A DNA stretch of 64,000 nt from Lampris incognitus. Taxonomy: Eukaryota; Chordata; Actinopteri; Lampriformes; Lampridae. A program made the position numbers and the translations under genes. Below the pieces are notes generated by a model. That model had not been told where the DNA came from and searched no databases. It was given only the letters and a program-made list of their open reading frames with translations. Location: NCBI RefSeq assembly GCF_029633865.1, contig NC_079219.1, positions 17,303,310-17,367,309 of the forward strand, read 5' to 3'. Positions 10,662 to 20,845 of this stretch are shown piece by piece. Position 1 is the first letter of the stretch; each line of letters opens with the position of its first letter.

Positions 10662-11242
10662 CTAACTGGCTTTGGTCTAGTTAGTTTCTTAGTAATAACG
10701 CCCTTCTAATTTAAGGTTCACAATCACCTCACACAATGAAATAGTATGGGTATATTATACATTTCCTGAATCTTTACAGTCCTGTGAGTATTCCAGTTTT
10801 TGTGTTTTGTGTCCCTGATATTCCTAGATGCCACAGGGCTAAAAGAAAGTATATAGTTTAGGCGAAAATTGCAGAAAGATGTGTGTTACTGACGGGTTGA
10901 AGAGCTCAAGTGACCTCTATATTTGTGAGAAATATCCACAACAGGGCTTGAATGAAAGCTAAGAAGGTCCCCTTTAAAATGATACCAAAGACAATATTAT
11001 AGAACATTGAAAAATGTCCTGACCATGAGGCTAAACCAGGATATGCACCAGCGTCTAAAATGCAATTTAGTTTAGCGGGTGGTTAACTTCATGAGCTGAT
11101 AACTGTGATACAGCTGCCACTCAGGAATGGTTATCATACCAAAATATCATCTACAGACATGGATCCTTTCAAAAATTATAAGTAAGTTTTGCCACCTTGA
11201 GTGTACCGAAATAGGAAATTTTGGGCTCTGGCCCATGGACTA
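10662..11242 (-). repeat. right long terminal inverted repeat of the Academ-like element
   Basis: Inverted partner of 4453-5000. Directly inside it, at 10617-10663, lies a second end-like sequence (GTCACCTTGGGTGAT.. GACCCATGGACTAAC) resembling the outer terminus GCCACCTTGAGTGTAC.. GCCCATGGACTA at 11196-11242 in the same orientation. The right side therefore has two terminus-like modules. Confidence 0.88.
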
Positions 11243-11627
11243 ATGTAAGTATAAAAGAATACACCCATCCGCTACACATCAAAATCTGATTGGTTGAGTA
11301 ATCTATCAATCCAGTACTAACGTTTAGATAGCGGAGACCTTCACTCGAGATGCCGAAGGCGCTGACAGGAGGAGTCTTCTCACACGGTTACAAAAGAGAG
11401 AAAAAGCTGATTGGATGATTTTTTTTAATTTTTATTTTGTTGGCTGAGAGACTGCAAGCAGAGCCTCCCGAATTCGTATGTGTAGTCGAAATCGAAATGT
11501 AATGCGATATTAACAAATTGATTAGAAGATTGTATTATATTTATGAAAGTGTTTTCCTTTTTATGTCCAGTCTTGAGCCTTCACCGAAGGCCTTGCAGGC
11601 CCTGACGGTTCGCCGCAGGTAACATCA

Positions 11628-12523
11628 TAGATTACATAGAGCAAAGTAATGTAGAATATATATAGTTAATCAATAAAAATTTGTAAATGTTTTTTTTTAA
11701 AAAAAGCTTTAATTTCTTATCATGGCTATGGAAAGACATATGGACAAAGATGGAGCGCTGGCAACAGAAGCACAACATGAGTACACATACTGTACAGCAG
11801 CAGTGCACATTATAGACTTTATTAATTAGCTTTTAACTTAAATGTTATCTTGTCCTCCCACTTAAATATGGGGCATGACAGGCATATTGGCTGTTCCAGA
11901 AATCAACCTATTGGCCTTTCAATTACTGGATGGTCTTTTATACAGGATGACGTGATGTCAAACTAGATCCTGGATTGCTTTACAGGTGACGGCACTATGC
12001 CTGGATGTCCATTTTATTGACAGAGTTAGTCCACACAAGTGGACCTTAATCCAGAAAAGATTATCACACACTGCAGATGTAAAGTTCCCATATGTTCTTT
12101 GCATTGACTTGTATGTCTTTTTGAAGCATAATCTGTTCAGCCATTTGAGGACATAAGGAATGACTGTTGTAAAATTTTATTGGAGACATTCATTTTTTTT
12201 AATTCTTTTTTTTTGTATCGGTGCATCTGTTCGGTTCCTGTTGGAGACGGTTAAAAGTGTATGCGTCGGTGGCAGCTGCTGCACTAACAGAGGACAGATG
12301 GACCTGCAGATGCATGATGGATGTGATAGGTGAGATATACCCTGAGCTGCATCAGTGGCTCTGCTCAGTTGCAAGCACACCAAGAGCACTCTGGCTCTGT
12401 TGCCATTTTACTTATTGAATAAAACGGTATCTGTAAGCTGTCACAGTTGCTGTGCAAATGAAATGAAATAAATGATTCACTGTGTGGAAAAAATTCTGAA
12501 TGTCAGACGAACACATTTTAAGG
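11628..12523. other. unassigned DNA
   Basis: No convincing gene or known repeat. Short frames near 12.2-12.4 kb lack any family resemblance. Confidence 0.5.
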
Positions 12524-12535
12524 AGGTTAAGGCAT

Positions 12536-12974
12536 CCCCCCCCCTTTTTTTTCCTTCTCCCCCTAATTGTACTTGGCCAAATACCCCACTCTTCCGAGCC
12601 ATCCCGGTCCCAGCTCCACCTCCTCCACTGAGCCGAGGAGGGCTGCAGACTACCACATGTCTCCTCCGATACACGTGGAGTCGTCAGCCGCTTCTTTTCA
12701 CCTGACAGTGAGGGGTTTCACCAGGGGGACGTAGCACATGGGATGATCACGCTATTCCCCCCAGTCCCCCCCCCCCGAATAGGCGCCCCAACCGACCAGA
12801 GGAGGCGCTAGTGCAGCGACCAGGACACATACCCACATCCGGCTTCTCACCCACAGACATGGCCAATTGTGTCCATAGGGACGCCCAACCAAGCCGGAGG
12901 TAACACGGGGATTCGAACTGGCGACCCCTGTGTTGGTAGGCAATGGAATAGACCGCCACGCTACCCGGACGCCC
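12536..12974 (-). mobile_element. tRNA-derived SINE, family A
   Basis: Full-length copy flanked by 12-bp duplications AGGTTAAGGCAT at 12524-12535 and 12975-12986. On the minus strand it begins GCGTCCGGGTAGCGTGGCGG and has a pol III B-box-like CAGTTCGAATCCCC about 50 bp in. It ends in a pyrimidine/purine-rich tail. Four further copies lie in the window (18359, 43733, 47663, 50582). It is named family A here only for bookkeeping. Confidence 0.92.
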
Positions 12975-13299
12975 AGGTTAAGGCATTTCTGCTGTAAATG
13001 TATGGGTACAAAGCAACAGTATTCTCCGTTTAAAAACAAAAAAAAATCTTATTATAGCGTTACATCATGACAGTAGAGTAACTGAAATCGGATTAGTCAA
13101 TAAATGGAATGGATCGACATAGAAATTACTTTTTCTAATTCAGGGATTTTTCACATTCTGTAACCTCTACTGCTCTTCTTGTTCAACAAATAGAATCAGG
13201 TCTGAACTGTCTAAATTTAAACCAAAATCCAGCAGGCAAAAAGTTTTCTTGGTGTCTACACACTGCAAAACAAGCAGCACTCCTACACTCGCTACTAGT

Positions 13300-13320
13300 G
13301 GTGTGTGTGTGTGTGTGTGT

Positions 13321-13379
<59 letters not shown>
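13300..13379. repeat. (GT)n microsatellite
   Basis: About 40 GT units with a single CT interruption near 13325. Long frames across it (poly-VC or poly-HT) are artefacts of the repeat. Confidence 0.97.
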
Positions 13380-14600
13380 GGCACAAGTGTGTCCATCTTT
13401 GGGCATGTAGGATCTCAGTCCCGACAAAGGCCCAAAGGTTGTTACCCTCGCCAATATGGACACTCTTATCAGAATCACTTGATGCCTTGAATCCACTAAA
13501 CACAAAACAGAGACACACACACAAAGTGACATGCACAGACACCAAGACAGACAAGTCTGCAAACATGATATCAACTCCGTTTGAATCCACCGCATCCATA
13601 AATACACTTGCAGATGCACACGTGCACAGATGCAGAAACACAAACGAACACAGAATCGGCCTCATAGTTGTTGCTGACGTAAATTTTCCCCAACATCAGC
13701 CTTCGAGGAGCTATAACCCAATCCCCACCCCCCAAAAACACACACAAACACTTATATGTACACAAACACACATGCCCTGGATCTCAGAGGGCCTTTTATT
13801 GGGAGTCACGTGTGTACGAGAGTGTCTGAAAATGCTTGTGAACGTATGAGAGCCCCAATTTATGTCTGTTTAAATGGGGGAAGGAGGTTATGTGGGTCGC
13901 TCCATCTGAATGGTGTGTGTGTGTAGGCGTGCGTGCGTGTGTGTCTGTGTGTGCCTGTGTGTTTGTGTTTCAGGTTCAGCCCTAACACTAACAGATGTCA
14001 TGACATCATAATCACTCTCGTACACGTGAAGTGCGCACACACCCCTCAACACGATGACATGAACCTGCACTCTGTCTTTAAAGTACATGAAAAAACAACA
14101 TGAAACTCTCAAAGCCGAGGACAGACTCTTAAAAATGTTTCAACCTGGTAAACAGGTTAAAGGTCAAACGGATGTTCAGCTGTAGGGACCTGTCGGTTTA
14201 GAGGGGGGAAAAAAAACAAACAAACTGTGACCCATTTTTAGCATGCCATAAATTATCAAACACTGCCTTTGTACTGCTGACTAACAAGGGCTGATCTTGT
14301 TTTGGGCGATGTTTTTTTACAGACAGAATGGACATTTTTTTTACATGAAATATCCCCTTTAAAGGATCGCGTTGATTAAATCCAGCCATCATCTAACCGT
14401 GATGTGGCTAAATTGGGCTCAGACTAAGTACTGGACATATCCACTCATAGCGCAAGCTTGGCCCTTAATATCTATTCATGAAGTGTGCTGCCCTTGCACT
14501 ATGTGAGTTGTTCCCGTATATTGTCCAACTTGGATATGGATTACTGTATGTTGCAGTGCAGAAAATCAAGGCAAATTCATACATGCACTTCCGCTTCCGG
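13380..14600. other. unassigned DNA with imperfect GT tracts
   Basis: Contains degenerate CA-rich stretches (13500-13780) and a TG-rich tract at 13915-13970. No coherent gene or element was recognised. Confidence 0.5.
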
Positions 14601-14762
14601 TGTGGGAAGACGGCGGCGCGAACTCGTGTTTGCAGCGGCTCCACCCAGTACCGTTGTGGGAAGATGGTGGTGCGAACTTACATTTGTGGTGGCCTCACCC
14701 AGTACTGGTGTGGGAAGATGGTGGTGCAAACTTACGTTTGTGGTGACCTCACCCAGTACTGT
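14601..14762 (+). repeat. three tandem copies of a 54-bp unit
   Basis: Three consecutive units start TGTGGGAAGA at 14601, 14655 and 14709 and end in CACCCAGTAC. The period of 54 is a multiple of three, so the frame stays open and encodes an 18-residue repeat (CGKMVVRTYICGGLTQY type). GC-rich, CpG-containing unit. No known domain was recognised, and the open frame is probably incidental. Confidence 0.85.
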
Positions 14763-14813
14763 CCATGCAGTGTCTTTGTCCACTTCTGCATCTAAATTTG
14801 TGTTTTTGTTTGA

Positions 14814-15290
14814 TGGCTGGAAGAGCTGGCGCTGGATTGGCTGGGGGAGCTTGGTCTGCTGCGTCCTGTGGGCCCAGGGACCACGGCCCTGCCCGGAGCT
14901 GCACCAAAAGCGATAACACCGAGGGCGGTCTGACTGGACGCGGAAGCGGGGCAGGCTAAGCTAACTGCTAGCCTATGCAGACCAGCAGTTCCAAGAACAC
15001 CAAAGGCGGTCTGGTGGTGGCCTCGCCTAGTGTTGACTGTGTTTTTGGTGTCATCGTATGGAGTGCGGGTAGGTGTGTTGAGGGTGTCTGGCTGGGAGAG
15101 CTGGCATTGGATCGGCTGGGGGAGCCTGGTCTGCTGCATTCGGTGGGCCCAAGGACCATAGCCCCTGCCTGGCGCTGCGCCCAAAGAGGAAACACCGAGG
15201 GTGGTCTGACAGGACATGGAAGTGGGGCAGACTAAGCTAACTGCTAGCCCATGTAGACGGGCAGTTCCGACAGTCATCCTGGCTGGTGTT
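14814..15290 (+). repeat. duplicated GC-rich teleost repeat, ~275-bp period
   Basis: The segment starting GGCTGGAAGAGCTGGCGCTG (about 14815) and ending CTAACTGCTAGCC.. AGCAGTTCC (about 14990) recurs at about 15089-15270 with roughly 85-90% similarity by eye. The sequence resembles a dispersed repeat of percomorph genomes. It probably forms, with the 54-bp array and the AATAAA-bearing tail to 15620, one non-autonomous retroelement. Confidence 0.65.
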
Positions 15291-15463
15291 CATTCTCCTG
15301 GACAGTGAATTTTTTGTTGCTTAGTTTGGATATATGTATTTCCTTTGGATATATGCATTTACTTTGGATATATGGGTTCTTAGTTTGAATATGTGTTCTT
15401 TCTAGTTTGGATATATATGTGTTCTTGTAGTTTTTGGATATGTGTTTTTGTCTTTGCATTTTC

Positions 15464-15620
15464 CCCCATGTTTCCCCCAGCCACAGTACTGTTGTGGGCT
15501 GGGGGAAACAATATTTCATTTCATGTACTTGCGTACATGAAATGAAATTACAAATAAAGTGTTCCTGATTCCTGACATATTCTCATGCTGGCAAATAAAG
15601 CAATTCTGATTCAGATTCTA
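15464..15620 (+). repeat. retroelement-like 3' tail with two hairpins
   Basis: Two adjacent inverted repeats occur: TTTCCCCCAGCCACA paired with TGTGGGCTGGGGGAAA (15471-15508), then a perfect 16-bp stem ATTTCATTTCATGTAC / GTACATGAAATGAAAT with a TTGC loop (15513-15548). AATAAAG motifs and ATTCTGATTC repeats follow, the style of fish non-LTR tails. Confidence 0.6.
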
Positions 15621-15810
15621 AAGAAGACTTAATGGCAGTGAGCAAACGTTCACTTTTGGAAACCTGTCACACTGAGTTGAATACCAGCGACTGATGATCT
15701 ATCCCAGTGTGATTTGCCAATAAAGACTATTTAATATCTACTTTTTGCATGATTAAAAAAAGGAATTCTCTTGTCTTTATGCATGGGGTAGATTCACAGA
15801 GCATGTGCCA

Positions 15811-15960
15811 GAATCAGAATCAACTTTACTGGCCAAGGGTGCCTTTGCACACAAGGAATTTGACTCTGGTGCACGGCAGCTTCTAGGACTTGCAGACAGT
15901 GTTGACTTAAAGCCATCAAACTGGCTGTGCTCATTTTGTATCTATGTACATGCAGCTAAC
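15811..15960 (-). mobile_element. LINE 3'-end fragment (L2/Rex-like)
   Basis: Begins AGAATCAGAATCAACTTTAC and contains CACAAGGAATTTGACTCTGG, matching from memory a common fish LINE 3' terminus read in reverse. No coding portion is present. Confidence 0.5.
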
Positions 15961-17215
15961 TAGCTAACATTAGCAAAGCTTTCTTTATCAAAGTCCAATT
16001 TGGAGGAAACGGGGACCTCCTGTAATATTAACGACCAACTTGTGGGATTTTTGTAGGTTCGGGGAAATGATAAGCTGCAGCACTGTTCAGTCTATTGAAA
16101 GCCTGAGGGCACTATATTTGATGCAATGAGGAAAAAAAGCGCAGAGCTGAGGGATGATAGAAATACAGGAGGAAATGGCAGGACTGTGACAAAAAAATTA
16201 AAGAGGACATTGGGAGAAACGTAGAGAATGACTAAGAGACAGATGGAAAGAGCGCCTCAGTCCAAGTGCTTCATTCCTTCTGGGTGGGCTGTTTTATTTT
16301 GACTGACGGTATACACAACCTCTTTTACATGTCCTGGGCTTGAGGGTGTTTGGATGACCAACAGCGATCATAACCTACTGATTTATTCTCTCTGTTTATG
16401 GTTTTTGTCAACAGTAAACTATCCTCGAGGATAATTCTTGCTTTCTCATGCAGTACCCTTCACAAAAGCACCTATTAGCAAAATTGCAAAAGAAAAAAAA
16501 ATGTGTGTATATAAAGACACATCCTTCACTTTCTGCCCAAGGTTTTATTTGCAACATCTGCATGGCGTGAATCAAACACTGGTATTTTAATATTAGACGG
16601 AGGACAGAAACGTGGGTTAAAGCATGGGAAATGTTTGAATTGGCACAGAAAGTGACTGATGTATCCTGTTGTGTGTTCGTATTTATTTGGAGGATTGCAC
16701 AAGTGATTCTGCAAATAGTTTTTTTTTTTGTGTGTGTGAACTGAACGCTAAGGGGTAGTTTAATGCAAATCAATTACACCCAGTTTAGCACACACAAAAA
16801 AACAACTGTGAAAGTGAGAGAGAAAGGTGGTGACGTTCCACGGGTGTACTCCACCCATACTATTTAAATGCTGTGTTTAAACGCAAATGTTTAAACACAC
16901 TGACTGTCTTTCTTTCTCTCTTTCATGGACGTATACACATACACACACACGCACACACGCACGCACACCCCAGGTGACACCTCCATCTCTGCCTAATGTG
17001 GAGTGAGGTAATGCTTCTAGGAAAGGATGGATGAAGGGAGGGATGGGGGGCTGGCGTGAGAGGCAGGGACCGTGGAGAAAGAGAAAGTCCCACAGCTGTG
17101 TGGCCGGTGTTGTCATGTTCGGTGCCAAAAAACAAAAAAACCAAAAAAAACCCAGAAGCTCCCCCTGTGAAATCATCATCACACTGTTTCAACTCGACAC
17201 TCCCAGATAACACAC

Positions 17216-17263
<48 letters not shown>

Positions 17264-18358
17264 AGAAGAAGAATAACATGTTGGTTTGGTCCTTGTCTCT
17301 CTACTTTGATTATTAAATTAGGTTTGTTATAACAGTAACAATAACAGGAATAACAGATATCATTGCCATTATTAGTGGTGGTTGTGGTAGTAGTTGCAGC
17401 AGCCCTCAAGAAAACATATCATCAGTGTCATTTACAAACCTTATTCAATAGTTTGACAAGACTTGTTGATTTTTTTTTCACTCACCCCAGTGTATTCAAA
17501 ACATGTAACTGACTTTATTTCCATGTTGGCCTTCTTGATTTTTTCCTAGGGTAACAAACATGGAGGATATTGCACATTTCAGCTCTCCTCCTTTCTCTTT
17601 CCCATCTTCGCCATTCCCTCTTGCACTTCTCTAGCTTCACTCTTGAACCTTGGGAAAAGCAGCAAGAAGAAAAAAAAACCATAGATTAGATCCAGCAGAA
17701 ACTTGATCTGTGTATCAGGCCTCCTCTAGTGCAGAGCTGTAAGGGAGAATGTCAGAGCAGTTGAATGACAGGGATTAGGGAGCTAGTCTGAAGGAATGGT
17801 GCAGCCCATGCCCCCCGTTTAGGACGCAGGTTGGTGTTTACTACAAAGCCACCGGGAAAGGAACAATAGTATAGTTGTTATAAGGTGAGGGTGCTCTCGA
17901 CTGCAATATTTAAGTTGGGCAAAATCTGGTTGGTTTCAGCACTGGCGTAAAAGCTTCATCCTCACTTCAAATATCCATTTGTCCTATTCCGAGCTTTGCC
18001 TTTTTAAACATGACGGTGTGTTTACACAGTGAGGTGATGCATTATGGGGCCACCGTGAGCTCATGCTTTCAGACAGCTGCTGCTAAGATAATGAAGGGAA
18101 AACTCATGCTTTTGCAGACACACAAATGCAGACACACAGCTCAGATAGAGAGAAAAATACTTTTCTGGGAGGGGCAAGATTTCCTTACAATGCAATACAG
18201 TGTGTTATGGGGGGGGGGGGCTACAAGTGTAGAGTGGTTGTCTGTGCCAGTGGACTGTTGGCGGTGTAAGGCTTCAAATTGCTGTGGGTAGACAGAAGCT
18301 GGGTTCCCCTGTCTGCATATGCTTTTTTTAAGGTTACCATTAAACATGTTTGAAGAAT
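15961..18358. other. unassigned DNA with simple repeats
   Basis: No gene recognised. Holds a CA-rich tract (16935-16968), an A-run followed by (TA)n at 17213-17252, and a G-run at 18211-18220. Short frames are not supported by family resemblance. Confidence 0.5.
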
Positions 18359-18724
18359 GGGCGTCCGGGTAGTGTAGTGGTCTATTCTGTTGCCTACTAA
18401 CTCAGGGATCCTTGGTTCGAATCCCCGCGTTACCTCTGGCTTGGTCGGGTGTCTCTTCAGACACAATTAGCCGTGTCTGCAGCAGGGAAGCTGGATGTGG
18501 GTGTATGTCCTGGTCGCTGCGCTAGTGCCTTCTCTGCACTTCACCAATGCAGCGAATCGGGGGGGGGGGGCAGCCCGAGGACCGCCACAGCCGGGACGCG
18601 AACTCGTGTATTCCATGCTGCAGGCGGCAACGTTAACCAGTCGACTAAAGGAGCAACGTCGGGGCGCCTGTTCAGGGGGGAGGGGAACTGGGGGGGATAG
18701 CGTGACCCTCCCACGTGCTACGTC
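18359..18724 (+). mobile_element. SINE family A, interrupted by another SINE
   Basis: The head GCGTCCGGGTAGTGTAGTGG and the B-box-like GGTTCGAATCCCCGCGTTAC are intact. The body breaks at CTAGTGCCTTCTCT (18535) and resumes at TCGGGGCGCCTGTTC (18659). The copy ends early near GTGCTACGTCC, lacking the usual 3' half. Confidence 0.88.
18536..18658 (-). mobile_element. second tRNA-derived SINE nested inside SINE family A
   Basis: Read on the minus strand it starts GCTCCTTTAGTCGACTGG, with an A-box-like TAGTCGACTGGTTAACG and a B-box-like CGAGTTCGCGTCCCGG. Together they fit a tRNA-like fold of about 70 nt, followed by a short C-rich tail. It interrupts a conserved stretch of family A, so it inserted later. 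Confidence 0.75.
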
Positions 18725-19479
18725 CAATGTCATGGAGAACCAAGACGATTGGGGACCACCCTCTGTTGCAGCCTTCATCCGCCTTCACTGCTGTTGTGAC
18801 CTGGAGACATGTTCCACCAGTTCTGCCGTTGAGGTCTTTGTTGGATCACACTTCACTGGAACCTCCCCCTTGACCTATCCGCCTTGGGTGACCCTACCAG
18901 GAGCCAAGCTCCAGATGACATAGCTCTTGGGATCATTGGTACATGCAAGCTTCTCCACCACAGCAAGGTGGCGATCCAGGAGAAGTTACATGTATAGAAC
19001 AAGGTGTCATGCCTTGAATCCTATGACAGGCCTGCTTAAGGTCCTGAGAGATGTTGAATCATCCACCTAGCCAAACTCGCTGTGAATTTGCAGTTGGTTA
19101 CAGAGTACACATGAAAGGAAATGAAAAGTCGAAGCTTTCTCTGGCGAGTCACAAGTACAGCATTTGGTTAGATTAGGTGTGCAGAAGTTCGTTCTAGAGC
19201 CTCTGTGTACGACTAATTGAAAATTTACTGACGTAGGTTTTTGGCTGGTTCCTCAATTTGGTTGCACAAGTTTCAAGGGCTTATCCTAACTGATCAAAAA
19301 TATAAGGCAGAACTCAATTTCTCTATGGTCGCCATGTCCATTATCTTTATTATTGACATGATTAACTTTGTACTTGTGAATAAAATCTGTGTAGTTGTTG
19401 AGATGTAAAATTGCATGTTATCATTTAAAAATGGCATTATATGCAGAGAAGCTTTGCCTCACGCTTCATGTATTTGTTA
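18725..19479. other. unassigned, probably repeat-derived
   Basis: The block 18780-19010 (CTCCACCACAGCAAGGTGGC) looks like dispersed-repeat sequence, but the family was not recognised. The remainder is AT-rich. Confidence 0.4.
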
Positions 19480-20007
19480 CGCTGTCTCCCAGTTCAGTCC
19501 AGTCAGTCTTTTTAGTATCTCTCCTAGTTTAGTTCAGTCTCCCAGTTTAGTACTGTCAGTTATTTTCGACAGTCATTGTCTTGCAGGGATGAGCAACATG
19601 ATCCGGAAAGGGCCAAAGTGGGTGCAGGTCTTTGCTGAGACTCACCTGAGTCTACAAATCAAGGTCCTCAGCAAAGACTATTGGTTGACTAATAGAATCA
19701 GGGCTGAACCCTTAGTCATTGTCTGTTGTTCTTCCTGTTTCATTTTGAAGTTCTCACCTGTCTTGTGGCGTCAGTTCCTGCCCCTGGATTTGTCATTAGG
19801 TAACCCCGTATATCCCACACCTGTTCCCAAGTCCCTCATTTACTCCCTAGTATATTTAGTCTGTGTGTACCTCTCTCAGTGCCAGTTTGTCTCGTCTGTA
19901 TTACCTTTGTAACTACTGTCAAACAATCCAGTCTGGTTCTGTCTAGTTTCCCAGTGTGTTTTTGTTCCTAGCTTTGTTTTTTCTTGACCTCGTCTTTGTC
20001 TTGCATG

Positions 20008-20046
20008 AAGAGACAGGGACGCACCCTGTATGGCTTTGGGGGTTAA
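20008..20046 (+). pseudogene. 3' end of a histone H4 gene
   Basis: Codons read KRQGRTLYGFGG and then TAA, exactly the last 12 residues of histone H4, a protein nearly invariant in animals. The preceding sequence is not H4: it matches the LTR-like fossil, so only the tail of the gene is present. A histone mRNA stem-loop follows 33 bp downstream, confirming origin in a replication-dependent H4 gene. It cannot encode a histone. Confidence 0.9.
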
Positions 20047-20079
20047 ACGCTCAATGACCAAACTACTACTAAACCCAAA

Positions 20080-20115
20080 GGCTCTCTTAAGAGCCACCCA
20101 CAACTCCAAAGAGTG
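20080..20115 (+). promoter_or_regulatory. histone mRNA 3' stem-loop with downstream purine-rich element
   Basis: GGCTCT-CTTA-AGAGCC followed by ACCCA matches the canonical replication-dependent histone stem-loop (6-bp stem, 4-nt loop) bound by SLBP. The purine-rich AACTCCAAAGAGTG just after it resembles the histone downstream element recognised by U7 snRNA. Because DNA beyond the normal processing site is present, this piece did not come from a mature histone mRNA. Confidence 0.85.
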
Positions 20116-20692
20116 CTTTTTTTTCTTTTTCTTTTTTGGCTGCATTTGGAAAGCGGTTTCCATTTTTGACTTCGGTATTTGTTGTAGTTTAAGCTATAAC
20201 AGCGTATACATTTGTCAGCTGAGTAAGACCATCTGGAAGTATTGTACATGTAAAAATAACGGCGTACGGGAGTAAATTTAGGCCTACTGATGGCATAAGC
20301 CTTTATTCAAGGATACGCCAGTGGGCAGAGGGCAAGCGGGCAAATATGTGTAACCAACAACAAACCTGGCTGGTCTTCATTTGTTTGTTCTCAGTGTGTT
20401 CTCCATTTCTGGATGTTTTGTGTGGAATTAAGATGGGAACTGATTTCGGTAAGGTTATTGTTGTGGGAAACGTTGAATCCCACATGTTTATCTGATTTTT
20501 GTTTTTTTTCTCTCCTGGCTTTGTGTGATTGGTTGTTGGCAGCATGCTACTACTTAACCCCATGCAATATGAAAATGAAGATAAGGATATGAAATTGAAG
20601 GAAATTTAAGAATAAGTTTAATAGGTAATAAGCAGCAAGGAATTATGCGGTGGATAAACTTGCTTTTTCTTGTGTTGCCGTTATCAAAGGGT
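20116..20692. other. unassigned part of the chimeric insert
   Basis: AT-rich DNA between the histone tail and the SINE-like tail; no family recognised. Confidence 0.4.
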
Positions 20693-20845
20693 AAAATATT
20701 GTAAGAAGTCTGTGCCCCTGACTGAGGCATGGCAAGACGAACTGGAGTTGGTCCCCAGGCGCTGCTCCTAGCTACACAGCTAGGATGGGTTAAATGCAGG
20801 GGAAGGATTTCCCCACGGGGATTAATAATAGTAAAAAAAAAAGAA
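20693..20845 (+). mobile_element. SINE/LINE tail with poly(A)
   Basis: Contains GAGTTGGTCCCCAGGCGCTG, CTAGCTACACAGCTAGGATG and TTTCCCCACGGGGATTAATA, ending in A-rich sequence. The same tail ends the SINE at 55206-55490. It forms the 3' boundary of the chimeric block in the LTR-like fossil. Confidence 0.65.

Larger units (their letters stand above)
4453..11242 (-). mobile_element. Academ-like DNA transposon with long terminal inverted repeats
   Basis: The outer ends are TAGTCCATGAGCCAGA (left) and its complement form CTCTGGCCCATGGACTA (right), flanked by ATG at 4450-4452 and 11243-11245, a 3-bp target duplication. The terminal inverted repeats extend about 548 bp (4453-5000) and 581 bp (10662-11242) at high identity. 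Between them lies one long minus-strand frame (9984 to 5308). Academ is a described superfamily with 3-4 bp duplications and a transposase that includes an XPG-type nuclease region. The assignment rests on those traits. Size is 6,790 bp. Confidence 0.8.
3594..11619 (-). mobile_element. degraded hAT element (TTF-finger type) hosting an Academ-like insertion
   Basis: The left end (ACTAGCGGACCGTGC.. then AGGCCTTCGGTGA) and the right end (TCACCGAAGGCCTTGCAGG.. then CGGTTCGCCGCAGG) are imperfect inverted repeats sharing GGCCTTCGGTGA. Candidate 8-bp target copies are TAACGTCC (3586-3593) and TAACATCA (11620-11627), 6 of 8 matching. Only the start of a transposase gene survives (3928-4305). The 4453-11242 transposon lies upstream of that start codon. 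Boundaries are inference from imperfect repeats. Confidence 0.6.

Noticed and set aside
4453-11242. Maverick/Polinton or other virus-like element as an explanation for long inverted repeats
   Set aside because: No polymerase, integrase, ATPase or capsid sequence; a single transposase-like frame and a 3-bp duplication instead.
12536-12974. Possible tRNA gene at the SINE head
   Set aside because: The A/B-box-like sequence belongs to a repeated SINE with target duplications, not to a lone tRNA gene.
13167-13849. Frames of 158-183 codons with poly-HT or poly-VC
   Set aside because: Products of the (GT)n array; no conserved sequence outside the repeat.
18467-18923. Frames of 103-142 codons across the nested SINEs
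   Set aside because: Lie within SINE sequence, which is not protein-coding.
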